The notes: generated from the letters alone by a model not told the origin. Counted from the stretch's first letter, positions 14,849 through 23,210 are shown. The stretch is 28,211 nucleotides of DNA from JAHFJU01 sp964354865 (GCA_964354865.1 CAYHBN010000010.1:1-28211); one strand, 5' to 3'. A program made the numbers and translations.

Positions 14849-16360
14849 ATGCCTCCTCCTATTTCTCAATTAGCATTAACTGACGATGGCCATACAGATG
14901 TACCTCGCGAAGCTGGGCTGTTGAATGGATTAAAACGTCGTGCAATGTCGGCTTTTGGCTTTCGTGAGACTTCTGATGCCGTCAACGATGAAGTTCAATA
15001 CGAACGCACCGTTGTTGCAGATACCTTAGCTGTTCTCATGGGTACGGCAAGATTTCCACAAGGCAAACGGCTGCCTAAAGAGCCATTTTGCGAAAATATT
15101 CCAGCAGGATTTATGGGCGCAGATACGGGTCTTGAATGTGCCCTAATACCTCATGAAAAGACTGGTCAAAGAGGGCTAATTCATAGAGATTTAACGGGAA
15201 ATCATCCCGTTGAGTTACAAGGTCGCTTAAAAGTAGTGCCAGCACCAAATGGATTCTGTAGAAGGATTGGTATGCATGCTGAGGGGCTTGATGCTAATGC
15301 TCGGTTCGACGATACAGAAGTTTCCAAACTGCTTACCATGGACGATCCGATTACGGCCGCGATTATAAGAAGTGAGTTATGGAGAATTTCATTGTTTCTT
15401 GCGAAGAGAGAAATATTTTCGAGGTCTGAAAAAACAGCAACTCCAAATGATGAAGGAATCGGTTTGCTTCACCGAGCAATTCATCATTCGCACTTTAGAG
15501 ATGTTGCATTAAATACTACAAAGATTGCACTGGATAGTTTTCATCAACCTGGTTATTCGTTTCAGTTGGGTGCGGGGCGTTATAACGCAGATGATCAGTC
15601 AAATATCTGGTTGCCCACTTTGCCAGATTATAAGCAAATTGATGCCGCGGAGAATGATAATGTGTATTGGTATCAAGTTTCAGATGGCGCGTGTTGGCCA
15701 ACAATAGTAGAAGATATTCCTGGAACTGCGATTATTGCACATGCGGGAGATGTTATTAATTTTCCAAATACAAAGATACCTTGTAAGGGGGTAGGCGTGC
15801 CGCATGCCTGGGTTAGTGCTGCTATTACCGCCGATAATGACGATATTCCTCAAACCTTCGATAGGGCTGCGGCTCGTGACAAAATTCTTGTTTCGGGCGC
15901 ACTTTCAAATACCGCTATACTTGCGGGAAAATTTAGCAGGCGCGCCAATTATTATAATCATCCTCGGGGAGAAAATACAAAATCGGGACTTGGATTACAG
16001 ATGGTCCCAGCGTTCCCCGCTGAATCGTGTCAAAGAAGGGTTTCAGAAATGTTGCTTGGTGGTGTTGGGGGAATGGGTCTTTTGGCAACAAATCATGCGC
16101 CAGCATTTTATGAGGATCTTCGGGCACGCGTCATTGATCCCTACCTTATGAAGCGACGTGATTTGAATAAAGGTGATCTCGCAAAAGAATTACCGCGAAC
16201 TGGTTTCTCGTCGGGTGATGTTACTGCTCTTAAATCTTGGTTGAAATCCCCAGAGGGGCCTATGCCGCTTGATCCTCATCGAGCGATTGGGTTAGATGCA
16301 TTTATAACAAAACTTGTTGAAGACCGAGCGAGAGAAATCTATGCGATTATGGAATTTTAG
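14849..16360 (+). CDS. Orphan 503-residue protein of unknown function, in operon with the TrmB-like regulator
   Basis: I recognise no domain. The protein looks soluble and globular, with no signal peptide or membrane helix. Notable segments are FMGADTGLECALIPHEKTGQ, GFCRRIGMHAEGLD, the His-rich LLHRAIHHSHFRDVAL, a middle part with DNVYWYQVSDGACWPTIV, and a Gly-rich MLLGGVGGMGLLATNHAPAF. The His, Cys and Asp content would allow a metal enzyme, but that is speculation. Pro- and charge-rich composition and intact length suggest a real gene. The start ATG 14849 follows the regulator's TAA by six bases with no Shine-Dalgarno, so translation probably depends on the upstream gene. A likely target or partner of the regulator. 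Confidence 0.8.
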   Translation: MPPPISQLALTDDGHTDVPREAGLLNGLKRRAMSAFGFRETSDAVNDEVQYERTVVADTLAVLMGTARFPQGKRLPKEPFCENIPAGFMGADTGLECALIPHEKTGQRGLIHRDLTGNHPVELQGRLKVVPAPNGFCRRIGMHAEGLDANARFDDTEVSKLLTMDDPITAAIIRSELWRISLFLAKREIFSRSEKTATPNDEGIGLLHRAIHHSHFRDVALNTTKIALDSFHQPGYSFQLGAGRYNADDQSNIWLPTLPDYKQIDAAENDNVYWYQVSDGACWPTIVEDIPGTAIIAHAGDVINFPNTKIPCKGVGVPHAWVSAAITADNDDIPQTFDRAAARDKILVSGALSNTAILAGKFSRRANYYNHPRGENTKSGLGLQMVPAFPAESCQRRVSEMLLGGVGGMGLLATNHAPAFYEDLRARVIDPYLMKRRDLNKGDLAKELPRTGFSSGDVTALKSWLKSPEGPMPLDPHRAIGLDAFITKLVEDRAREIYAIMEF

Positions 16361-16387
16361 CGTACACTCCCCCTACACACATATATT

Positions 16388-17233
16388 ATGAGACTCGATC
16401 ACCTTATTGTCTCGCGCTTAACAGCCGAGCAAAAAAACATTTCACGCGCGCACATTCAGCGCTTTATTAAATCAAAAGGAATTCTTGTGAATGGCAAAAA
16501 ACACAAGAAGCCTCATGCTCCGGTTAATGAGACCGATACCCTTGAATACGACGAGAAAGGCCTTCTAGGTGCCTATATTGACTACAAAAAAGAAGATGTA
16601 AAAGAGTTGGATCCATCTTGGATTATCCACGATGCTCAAGATTATTTTGTCATAAACAAGCCTCCCTATATTACAAGCGAAGCTTGTGCGGGTGATAACT
16701 ATTTGGTTCATCGTCTCGATAAAGGTACTTCGGGAGTTTTAGTCATTGCGCGAAGCCTTGAGGCACAGAATGAGTTACAGGCTCAATGGAAGGCGCGAAC
16801 GGTTAAAAAGTACTACCAGGCCATCGTATGTGGTCATTTGTCGCCACTTAAGGGGGCAATCGAGGGGGCGATATATCGCAGTCAGACAAATCGACAGAAA
16901 ATGGCAATTTCAAAGCATCCTAAGGCGCGCGCAGCGCGCACTGAGTACGAGGTTATTCGTTGTTATATGTACAACGATATGCCGGTAACTCACGTATTAT
17001 ATATGCCGCTTACGGGTCGTACTCACCAAATTCGTGTGCATAGTTCTACAATTGGCTTCCCTATTGTGGGTGACCCTATATACGGCCATGCAGATATGAA
17101 TGAGAAATTTGGAGCAAGACATCAGATTCTTCACTCACAAAAACTTGTTATTGAAGATCCTAAAACGAAAAAGGAACTTTCTTTTGAAGCTCCCCTTCCT
17201 GATGATTTTGTAAAAATGCTTGAGGTTGACTAA
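16388..17233 (+). CDS. RluA/RluD-family pseudouridine synthase with N-terminal S4 domain
   Basis: It isomerises uridine to pseudouridine in rRNA or tRNA. Residues 1-52 form an S4 RNA-binding domain (SRAHIQRFIKSKGILVNGKK). The catalytic domain starts at FVINKPP (87-93), with HRLDKGTSG holding the catalytic Asp111, then KKYYQAIVCG, GRTHQIRVH and GFPIVGDPIYG. In RluD the stretch between the NKP and HRLDK motifs is about 35-45 residues; here it is only about 14, so a surface loop is missing. At 281 residues it is shorter than typical RluD (about 325). The exact target uridine cannot be named. A TACACT at 16363-16368 may be a -10 box. A terminator follows 45 bp after the stop. Confidence 0.9.
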   Translation: MRLDHLIVSRLTAEQKNISRAHIQRFIKSKGILVNGKKHKKPHAPVNETDTLEYDEKGLLGAYIDYKKEDVKELDPSWIIHDAQDYFVINKPPYITSEACAGDNYLVHRLDKGTSGVLVIARSLEAQNELQAQWKARTVKKYYQAIVCGHLSPLKGAIEGAIYRSQTNRQKMAISKHPKARAARTEYEVIRCYMYNDMPVTHVLYMPLTGRTHQIRVHSSTIGFPIVGDPIYGHADMNEKFGARHQILHSQKLVIEDPKTKKELSFEAPLPDDFVKMLEVD

Positions 17234-17278
17234 CCTATGAGAATTTATGTGATCTGTGTTCGTTCCTCGTTACACAAC

Positions 17279-17308
17279 AAAAAAAGAAGCCGAGTGGCTT
17301 CTTTTTTT
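17279..17308. terminator. Bidirectional intrinsic terminator between the rluA-like gene and rplU
   Basis: GAAGCC-GAGT-GGCTTC (17286-17301) is followed by seven T residues on the plus strand and preceded by an A run that gives a U tract on the minus strand. It can end both the rightward pseudouridine synthase transcript and the leftward rplU transcript. It is the clearest terminator in the window. Confidence 0.85.
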
Positions 17309-17338
17309 AATTTCGATGTGAATACCTTTATCTAACTA

Positions 17339-17359
17339 AATCACGATTATATCGTGATT
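17339..17359 (-). other. Nine-base-pair hairpin spanning the rplU stop codon
   Basis: AATCACGAT (17339-17347) and ATCGTGATT (17351-17359) form a perfect dyad with a three-base centre. The rplU stop codon (17349-17347) lies across the loop and one arm. Weak terminator or mRNA 3' stability element are both possible. Confidence 0.5.
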
Positions 17360-17640
17360 GTTCCAACGCGTACCTCATTGAACATTTGGCGATGGTTCTT
17401 TGTTCTCTTGTAGCGCTTTTTTGCCTTCATCTTAATAGTGTTCACTTTGTCGTTCTTACCTGTATTAATAACAGTCATTGCAACTTTTGCTCCTTTCACA
17501 ACGGGAGTCCCAATGTGCGTCTGTTCGCCGTCACTGACAAGCAATACTTGCGCTGTTTCAGGATCGACTTTTTCGATTCTCAATACGTCGTTTTCCTTTA
17601 CTTTATACTGTTTTCCGCCGATTTCGATGATTGCAAACAT
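17347..17640 (-). CDS. rplU: 50S ribosomal protein L21
   Basis: The 97-residue protein matches bacterial L21 over its length: MFAIIEIGGKQYKVKENDVL at the start, GTPVVKGAKV in the middle, and the basic KMKAKKRYKRTKNHRQ loop that contacts 23S rRNA. It binds 23S rRNA during assembly of the large subunit. In many bacteria rplU is directly followed by rpmA (L27) and obg; here rpmA is absent from the window and obg lies upstream, about 3.4 kb away on the same strand, with other genes between. A TATTTT 14 bases before the ATG may be the -10 box. The gene ends at a hairpin and the bidirectional terminator. Confidence 0.97.
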   Translation of the reverse strand: MFAIIEIGGKQYKVKENDVLRIEKVDPETAQVLLVSDGEQTHIGTPVVKGAKVAMTVINTGKNDKVNTIKMKAKKRYKRTKNHRQMFNEVRVGTITI

Positions 17641-17715
17641 AGGTTGGTGTGTTTAAAATAGCTCGTACAATCTAAGTGAAGTCTCCCTAAAATGCAAGAA
17701 ATAATCTTTTTTGCC

Positions 17716-18849
17716 CTACAAAGCCTCTATTTTACATGCACTTGTGAAGTTTCCAGGTAAACCGAAATCATAAGACCGTACATAAAAACTCAGTCGCAGT
17801 GGAATTTCTTTCTTTGATTGAATTGCTTGCAGTATTTTTCGGGCTGTTTCAGCAGAAAATTCTGCGGTAGACGTGAGCTGATTATTTTCAAGCGATCCTA
17901 AAAGCATTACATGCGCATTTTTTTCAAATGACAGTTTTTCACCACTGGAATTTGAATAGGAGTTCGTGGCGAAGTACGATGCTAGAATTTTGTTATTTCC
18001 TACAGGATTTATATGAAAGAATACTCCTTGAAAACTATCGAGTACACTTACTTCTTTCACATCAACGAATCCAGCTGCGGTGGTTATTCCCCTAATCCTT
18101 TTATTTTCGTCTATATGTAGAGCTTTATTACTGTTGGTAAGATCGTCACGGCACCAAAAAGTATTTCTATTATTCTGAGAAATAGGTGGTGTTATTAATG
18201 CAACAGGAGTACTACGTGGATTGAGTTTTAAATCTGGTGGAATTGGTGGAAGATTTGCGGCTGTGAGATTATTTACCGAGGAATTGGATTGAACTTTTTG
18301 TTTATTCTCTAAAACTGGAGGAACAAATTCAATTCTACATGCATCGGTAAAGCCAGCTGATTTTTTACTTGAAGCATCACCTCCATTGAAATATAGACGT
18401 AAGGTTACTTCGCGTTTTTCTTTCAAATCACTCAGTATTTTTTCTTGATCTATTTTTGGAATATATGCAGTTGAGATCAATATCCCCTTTTTATATTCCC
18501 CTATAGGGAAATCAACATAATTGTAGGCTCCCTCTGTGCTGAAATATTCCCGAAGAACTTGGGGTGAATTATGAGGTGCAAGTGGAATCGTTATTATTTC
18601 GGCAGGCGATTGAAGATCGTTTGTTTTTTCTACACGAAGAGTTCCTCTGACTTCGATAACCCCCTCAGGTTGATTCGTTTTGTTTATAATCAAGTCGTTT
18701 CCTTTGTAAGGAATTGAGTCATTACACGCATTGTTCACCAGAACCTCTTCGGTGTCTCTGTCCTGTACGCTGTTTACGGTTTCTGAGTTACAAGCGCTTA
18801 GCGATAGTAAGGAAAGTATAAGACCGAGGGCAATACATTTTGCTTTCAT
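17716..18849 (-). CDS. Lipoprotein with two internal homologous repeats, function unknown
   Basis: The 377-residue product starts with a clear lipoprotein signal peptide and lipobox LSAC (Cys20). The mature part holds two related units of roughly 130 residues, joined by a Pro/Asn-rich linker. Each ends with a similar block: EVTLRLYFNGG then GFTDACRIEF in unit 1, and EIPLRLSFYVRS then NFTSACKIEA in unit 2. The paired Cys may bond to another Cys in the unit. The beta-rich pattern suggests a surface-exposed sandwich fold. I recognise no named family. It follows the M23-like lipoprotein gene by 27 bp on the same strand and likely shares its transcript, so both may work at the cell surface. Confidence 0.8.
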   Translation of the reverse strand: MKAKCIALGLILSLLSLSACNSETVNSVQDRDTEEVLVNNACNDSIPYKGNDLIINKTNQPEGVIEVRGTLRVEKTNDLQSPAEIITIPLAPHNSPQVLREYFSTEGAYNYVDFPIGEYKKGILISTAYIPKIDQEKILSDLKEKREVTLRLYFNGGDASSKKSAGFTDACRIEFVPPVLENKQKVQSNSSVNNLTAANLPPIPPDLKLNPRSTPVALITPPISQNNRNTFWCRDDLTNSNKALHIDENKRIRGITTAAGFVDVKEVSVLDSFQGVFFHINPVGNNKILASYFATNSYSNSSGEKLSFEKNAHVMLLGSLENNQLTSTAEFSAETARKILQAIQSKKEIPLRLSFYVRSYDFGLPGNFTSACKIEAL

Positions 18850-18876
18850 AATTGTAGTTATTAATGAGTTTATTTT

Positions 18877-20238
18877 CTAAAGAGCTGTCCATGGTCGCCA
18901 TTGATTGTTTTCAAGGTGTGTAGCAAACCGCATACCTCGGCTTGCTCGTGAAACTGCAAGATATGGAGTTATTGCAGTACCATTAATATTAAACTGTGCT
19001 GAGTGTAGTTCCCAGTCAGGAGTCCAATTCGGAGTGTGATTTACATTCTGCGGTATTTGAACAGCATCTCTATTAGCTCCCTGTAAATATGACCTAGTAT
19101 AGTCCCATAAATCATAATTAATAAAGCTTTCACTTCTGACATCTGTATGTTCTGTCATATAGTGCCACTGATTTGCTTGCGAATCGTAAAAATATGAATC
19201 AGCCGTCTCCAGTAGAGGATTTCTTGAACCAGTGCCAAAAAAATCTCCAACCTGAAATAAAATTTGTGTGTGTGTTCTGGCGCCGTTAATCATTACGTCT
19301 GCATCTTGTGTATAAAGGCTAAAATCTGCAGCTCTATAATCTTGATACAATCTAAAACCTCCGTTTACGCTTACTACATTTTGGTTTGCAAGTAACGATC
19401 GGGCAAACGTTGATAGTGAATCTAGGGTATTGTGATTGAGCGATGTATAGGTAGTGCATTGTGGTGTGCCCGGACGAGCATCGCATTGTGCATCGTTACA
19501 GCAGGTAGTGTATGTGTCTGGTGTTTGTATCGTTGGAGTTGTATTCCCTGCCGTGTAAATTAAATATGCGGGCACGCCCTGTGAGGTATATGAAACGCCT
19601 CCGTTTCGAGTGACTCGATCAAAATGAAGGTGAATTCCTGTTGAGTTTCCACTGCATCCAATTTGGCAGACGGTTGTTCCTTCTCCAACAAAATCTCCAT
19701 CATTTAGTCCCGGCTGAAATGCGAAACAGTGACCAAAAATATAGGTATTGCCATCAACACCATCAAGTTCAACGAGATTCCCCCATCCTTCATTACATCC
19801 ATGGTTTGCACGGCATATATTGTCATTCGCTACGCAGTTGCCACTCTTAAAATGAAGCGTTCCGGCCAATGGAGTTTTCGCCTGTCCCCCAATGCTGTAA
19901 TCAACTCCATGAAGTGTAGAATTTCTAAAATGACTAAATGCGCCTTCGGCTTTTTGTGAAATTCTGGGAGCAGCTCCATTTGGTAACGGAAGAACCAATG
20001 GTGCCGGCGGTGGATTTAAATCTGAGATAGTAAGCGCACCAGTGCTTTGCTCTAAAACATCGGGTGGCAATAAGGGTTCGTTTGGCTCTTCAGTGCCGCA
20101 GCCCCCTGCAAAGGCTGTTAGCACGGCAGTCTGTAGCCCAACAGAAATTGCTTTCGATATTGAATCAGGCCAAGCAGATTCTGAATTAGACGCATTGCGA
20201 ACTGTCCCCTCTCTCTCAGAAACATTTTTCATGTTCAT
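18877..20238 (-). CDS. Cys-rich secreted protein with M23 (LytM-like) peptidase domain
   Basis: ATG 20238 gives 453 residues (MNMKNVSERE..); an in-frame start at 20352 exists, but its extra residues read poorly. A hydrophobic stretch ends at AFAGGC (Cys47), a poor but possible lipobox. An M23-like domain follows: HGVDYS (His110, Asp113), GNTYIFGHC and GIHLHFD. M23 peptidases use these histidines and Asp to hold zinc and cut peptidoglycan cross-bridges. The first motif is HxxD here, one residue shorter than the usual HxxxD, so activity is uncertain. At least ten other Cys occur (GNCVANDNICRANHGC, VCQIGC, TTCCNDAQCDA), implying disulfides outside the cell. The C-terminal half is of unknown fold. 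It is followed closely by the repeat lipoprotein. Confidence 0.75.
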   Translation of the reverse strand: MNMKNVSEREGTVRNASNSESAWPDSISKAISVGLQTAVLTAFAGGCGTEEPNEPLLPPDVLEQSTGALTISDLNPPPAPLVLPLPNGAAPRISQKAEGAFSHFRNSTLHGVDYSIGGQAKTPLAGTLHFKSGNCVANDNICRANHGCNEGWGNLVELDGVDGNTYIFGHCFAFQPGLNDGDFVGEGTTVCQIGCSGNSTGIHLHFDRVTRNGGVSYTSQGVPAYLIYTAGNTTPTIQTPDTYTTCCNDAQCDARPGTPQCTTYTSLNHNTLDSLSTFARSLLANQNVVSVNGGFRLYQDYRAADFSLYTQDADVMINGARTHTQILFQVGDFFGTGSRNPLLETADSYFYDSQANQWHYMTEHTDVRSESFINYDLWDYTRSYLQGANRDAVQIPQNVNHTPNWTPDWELHSAQFNINGTAITPYLAVSRASRGMRFATHLENNQWRPWTAL

Positions 20239-20336
20239 AGGAAAATTTGTTATGAATAAAGAGCGCTCACCGTAACAAACGATTATGAAAAAATTATGAA
20301 CGAAAAATGAACTCGATTTTTTTGTGCCTTTGTCAC

Positions 20337-20351
20337 TGCCGAAAAACGGCA
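20337..20351. other. Short hairpin between pth and the M23-like gene
   Basis: TGCCG and CGGCA flank a five-A loop. On the minus strand, the direction of both neighbouring genes, no U run follows it, so it is not a convincing terminator. It lies about 100 bases upstream of the M23-like start. Confidence 0.3.
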
Positions 20352-20407
20352 AAAAACTTTTTTTATGTCAAAAAAATACAACACAAAAACACAGATGAGA
20401 GATTGTG

Positions 20408-20989
20408 TTATTGATTGAATTTTTCCATCGCTTTTTCAATCCCTTCAGTTATCAGTATTTCAATTGCATCAGGGGTTTTCTCAATAAGTGAGTCAATCAC
20501 TCCCCTTTCTTCTTTATTAAATTTTCCCAGTACGTAATCTGCCAAATTTTGAGAATTTTTTTGTTCGGGGGTTCTTCCGTCTATTCCTAATCGTATACGA
20601 GGAAAATCGTTCCCAATAGCAGCGCAAATTGACCGCATGCCATTGTGTGTGCCACTCGATCCAGATGCCCGAATTCTCAGTGAACCAACGGGTAAATCGA
20701 TGTCATCGTAAATAACAACACAACGTGACCTATCTAGGTTGTAAAATCCTGTTAATGCCGCGACAGCTTGTGCCGAAAGATTCATAAAAGTTGTTGGCTT
20801 AAACAAGAGGATTTTCGTTCCGCCAACAGTTGCCTCACACAATTCACCATGTAGGTTTTTTTTCTCGTGAAACTCCTCTGTTCCCCATTTTTTCTGCATA
20901 AAATCTACTGCCATAAATCCTGCATTATGGCGCGTATTTTTGTATTCTGAGCCAGGGTTGCCTAGCCCTATGACTGCAAGAGATATCAT
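20408..20989 (-). CDS. pth: Peptidyl-tRNA hydrolase
   Basis: The 193-residue enzyme releases tRNA from prematurely dropped peptidyl-tRNA. Family motifs are LAVIGLGNPGSEYKNTRHN with the catalytic His21, KPTTFMNLSAQAV, VIYDDIDLPVGSLRIR with the conserved Asp pair, and GSSGTHNGMRSICAAIG, followed by PRIRLGIDG. Length and order are standard. The ATG at 20989 overlaps the obg TAA by one base (TAATG), so translation is probably coupled to obg. No damage is visible. Confidence 0.97.
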   Translation of the reverse strand: MISLAVIGLGNPGSEYKNTRHNAGFMAVDFMQKKWGTEEFHEKKNLHGELCEATVGGTKILLFKPTTFMNLSAQAVAALTGFYNLDRSRCVVIYDDIDLPVGSLRIRASGSSGTHNGMRSICAAIGNDFPRIRLGIDGRTPEQKNSQNLADYVLGKFNKEERGVIDSLIEKTPDAIEILITEGIEKAMEKFNQ

Positions 20990-22344
20990 TAGTCTAAAAG
21001 ATTATAGATGATTTTCTCATCACCGATGTGAATTTCATCACCAACGTGAGCCCCATTTCTTTTAACCTCTCTCATGATTCCCATTTTTTCACACACATCG
21101 TATACGCGAGCAACTGCTTCTGGATTGCTGAAATCGCTCATGACTACGATCTGTTCAAGACGGCTGCCTGTTACTCTGAAGTGCTTTTTCTTAACTCCCG
21201 CTCGCATTATTTTAACGGTAAACGAACGTGGATCCTCTTCTGGAATGAGCGTGAAAACTTTATACTCTGGTGCTTCTTCTTGCTGCTTATTTTGTGCTGC
21301 TATTTCTCGCTCTTTCGCATTTTCTATCTCAAGAATTTTCCATAGCGAGAACATTACTTCTTTAATTCCTTTACCTGTGACTCCCGACATCGTAAAAATT
21401 GGTTCATTCGTTTTGTATTTTATTTTCTTAAGATATTTTTCAATTTTCTTCACTTGAGCTTCTATCTGTTCTTCGTCAACTGAATCAATCTTGTTTATTG
21501 CGTAGATACAAGGTTTTTTTATGAGTTCTTTGTCAAAAGTTTTGAGTTCATTTCTGACTGTTTCTAGATCTTTAACAATATCTTCTGAGCTTGCATCGAG
21601 CAAGTGAACCAACACGCGATTACGAGCAACGTGTTTTAAAAATTGTATTCCAAGCCCCTTGCCGTCAGAGGCTCCTTCAATGAGCCCCGGTAAATCACAG
21701 GCAACGAAACTTTGAGTTTTAGAGCCACCGAACGGTTCCATAGTCACAACGCCCAAATTGGGAATCAGTGTTGTAAAGTGATACGCAGCAATCTTTGGTC
21801 TGGCATTCGAAATACGTGCTATTAAGGTTGATTTTCCTACAGAGGGTAATCCGATAATTCCTACGTCTGCAACTAGTTTTAATTCAAGTGTCACTTTTCT
21901 GTTTTCTCCTGGTTCTCCAATTTCTGCAAACGCAGGGGCTTGTCGTGTGGCCGCCTTGAAATGTTCATTCCCATACCCACCACGGCCACCACGTGCAGCA
22001 CAATATACCTGACCATTTTTTGATAAGTCAGCTAATATGTTTTTTTTCTTTTCATCGTAAATGGTCGTTCCAACAGGAACATCGAGGTACAAGTCGTCTG
22101 CATTTAAACCCGCACAGCTCCATCCGCTGCCTACTTGCCCGTTTGTAGCTCTAAAAATCTTATAGGTATTAAACTCGGCCAGAGTATTAATATTCTCATT
22201 CGCTCTAATAAAAAGTGATCCGCCCTTTCCACCATTTCCTCCATGGGGGCCTCCTTTATCAATAAATTTTTCACGACGGAACGCAATGGCACCACTGCCA
22301 CCTTTTCCCGCATGTAGCTCTACTGTAACTTCGTCGCAAAACAT
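20989..22344 (-). CDS. obg: Obg-family GTPase (ObgE/CgtA)
   Basis: Obg is a ribosome-associated GTPase acting in 50S maturation and stress response. The 451-residue product has the Gly-rich Obg fold (residues 1-158, for example GGPHGGNGGKGGSLFIRAN), a G domain with G1 GLPSVGKST (165-173), G3 DLPG (217-220) and G4 NKID near 285. A complete C-terminal OCT domain follows (SFTVKIMRAGVKKKHFRVTG then AHVGDEIHIGDEKIIY). ATG 22344 starts MFCDEVTVELHAGKGGSG, the usual N-terminus. The OCT domain is lost in some lineages but kept here. It is translationally coupled to pth. rplU, its usual partner, lies about 3.4 kb downstream on the same strand. Confidence 0.97.
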   Translation of the reverse strand: MFCDEVTVELHAGKGGSGAIAFRREKFIDKGGPHGGNGGKGGSLFIRANENINTLAEFNTYKIFRATNGQVGSGWSCAGLNADDLYLDVPVGTTIYDEKKKNILADLSKNGQVYCAARGGRGGYGNEHFKAATRQAPAFAEIGEPGENRKVTLELKLVADVGIIGLPSVGKSTLIARISNARPKIAAYHFTTLIPNLGVVTMEPFGGSKTQSFVACDLPGLIEGASDGKGLGIQFLKHVARNRVLVHLLDASSEDIVKDLETVRNELKTFDKELIKKPCIYAINKIDSVDEEQIEAQVKKIEKYLKKIKYKTNEPIFTMSGVTGKGIKEVMFSLWKILEIENAKEREIAAQNKQQEEAPEYKVFTLIPEEDPRSFTVKIMRAGVKKKHFRVTGSRLEQIVVMSDFSNPEAVARVYDVCEKMGIMREVKRNGAHVGDEIHIGDEKIIYNLLD

Positions 22345-22398
22345 AGCTCATTGATGTTACACTAAAATAACCTAATTTACTAACTGTAAATGCCTCCT

Positions 22399-22677
22399 TT
22401 AAGAGGTTGTCACCATCCCGTTGCGTTGGCGATGAGGGCACCCAGGCCAGCAACAGGGTCGACGTTGCCCTTCTAAGAGATGTATTGAGACGCGCTCTAC
22501 GTGTTCTTTTCGCGTCTCTGTTTTTTTCACAGAGGTAGTCCAACAAATCCATTCGTTGCGCGCTAGTGGTGTTAAATCGTTCCAGGTCGCAAGTACCTTT
22601 TCATTAGATAGCAACGCCTCCTTTAAATCCGGGGGAACTCGATGCACAACTCCAGCGGAGATTTCTTTAGTACCCAT
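22399..22677 (-). CDS. Small protein resembling the YdeI/OmpD-associated C-terminal domain
   Basis: The 92-residue protein reads VPPDLKEALLSNEKVLATWN then LARNEWICWTTSVKKTETRK, ERVSIHLLEGQRRPCCWPGC and PHR. This fits the YdeI/OmpD-associated family: a PDD/PPDL start, an S/T-P-x-R-x-E-W-type core, KK-x-ETR-x-R and an EGKR-P element. Full-length family members are often about 190 residues with an extra N-terminal domain, so this is the short, one-domain form. Its biochemical role is not established; some relatives are linked to bacteriocin protection. The Cys-Cys-Trp-Pro-Gly-Cys motif could hold a metal. A leaderless-type promoter precedes it, and obg begins 54 bp downstream, so it may head the obg-pth transcript. 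Confidence 0.75.
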   Translation of the reverse strand: MGTKEISAGVVHRVPPDLKEALLSNEKVLATWNDLTPLARNEWICWTTSVKKTETRKEHVERVSIHLLEGQRRPCCWPGCPHRQRNGMVTTS

Positions 22678-22686
22678 AACACTTCA

Positions 22687-22695
22687 ACTATACCA
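22687..22695 (-). promoter_or_regulatory. Extended -10 promoter of the YdeI-like gene
   Basis: On the minus strand TGG precedes TATAGT (22692-22687), nine bases before ATG 22677. The arrangement repeats that of the small membrane protein and AI-2E-family genes. Transcription would start near the ATG and may continue into obg and pth. Confidence 0.45.
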
Positions 22696-22811
22696 CTCTG
22701 AGCTGTTTTTTAAGAGCAACTTAGGATCCTCGGAGTATCTTCTTCAATGCTCTACCCTTCGCCAATTCATCTTTGATTTTGTGGGCATATGTGAAATATA
22801 TTCTACCAACC

Positions 22812-23210
22812 CTACTCAGTGGTTTGCCCCTTAAATTCAGGATCACTCGCTTCTGCAGCTTCTTTAGTCGCTCGCACCATTCCATCTTCGTGATGAGCGG
22901 GAGAATAAATAGTATATAACTTCAACTCCTCGGTATCGGATGTATTAATAATATTATGCTTTGCGCCCGCAGGTATAACAACCGCCATGCCGTCTGTTAC
23001 GACATGTGTTTCGCCATCGATAATGCACTCACCATGGCCTTTTTCAAAGCGAATGAACTGATCATTGTCTGGGTGAACCTCCATTCCTATGTCTTCTTTT
23101 GGCTTTAAGCTCATCAAAACCAACTGAGAGTGCGATGCTGTGTACAAAACCTCGCGAAAATTTGTATTCGCCAAAGTTGCCCCTTCAATATTTGAAATAA
23201 ATCCTTTCAT
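22812..23210 (-). CDS. Small cupin-domain protein
   Basis: The 132-residue protein is a single-domain cupin. The first cupin motif is GMEVHPDNDQFIRFEKGHG (residues 42-60) and the second lies around PAGAKHNIIN (80-89), with His46 and His85 as probable metal ligands. The tail ATKEAAEASDPEFKGQTTE is charged and probably flexible. Such cupins are often found in this type of genome, and the substrate is unknown. A damaged copy of its first cupin motif lies 4.5 kb away, next to tRNA-Leu. ATG 23210 begins MKGFISNIEG. No Shine-Dalgarno is visible. Confidence 0.9.
   Translation of the reverse strand: MKGFISNIEGATLANTNFREVLYTASHSQLVLMSLKPKEDIGMEVHPDNDQFIRFEKGHGECIIDGETHVVTDGMAVVIPAGAKHNIINTSDTEELKLYTIYSPAHHEDGMVRATKEAAEASDPEFKGQTTE

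Noticed and set aside
22731..22844. Minus-strand open frame after the cupin reading ..VGRIYFTYAHKIKDELAKG..
   Set aside because: About 37 residues from a GTG inside the cupin to TAA; residue mix is plausible but there is no start signal, no homologue known to me and half of it overlaps the cupin. Could be a gene relic; not supported enough to annotate.
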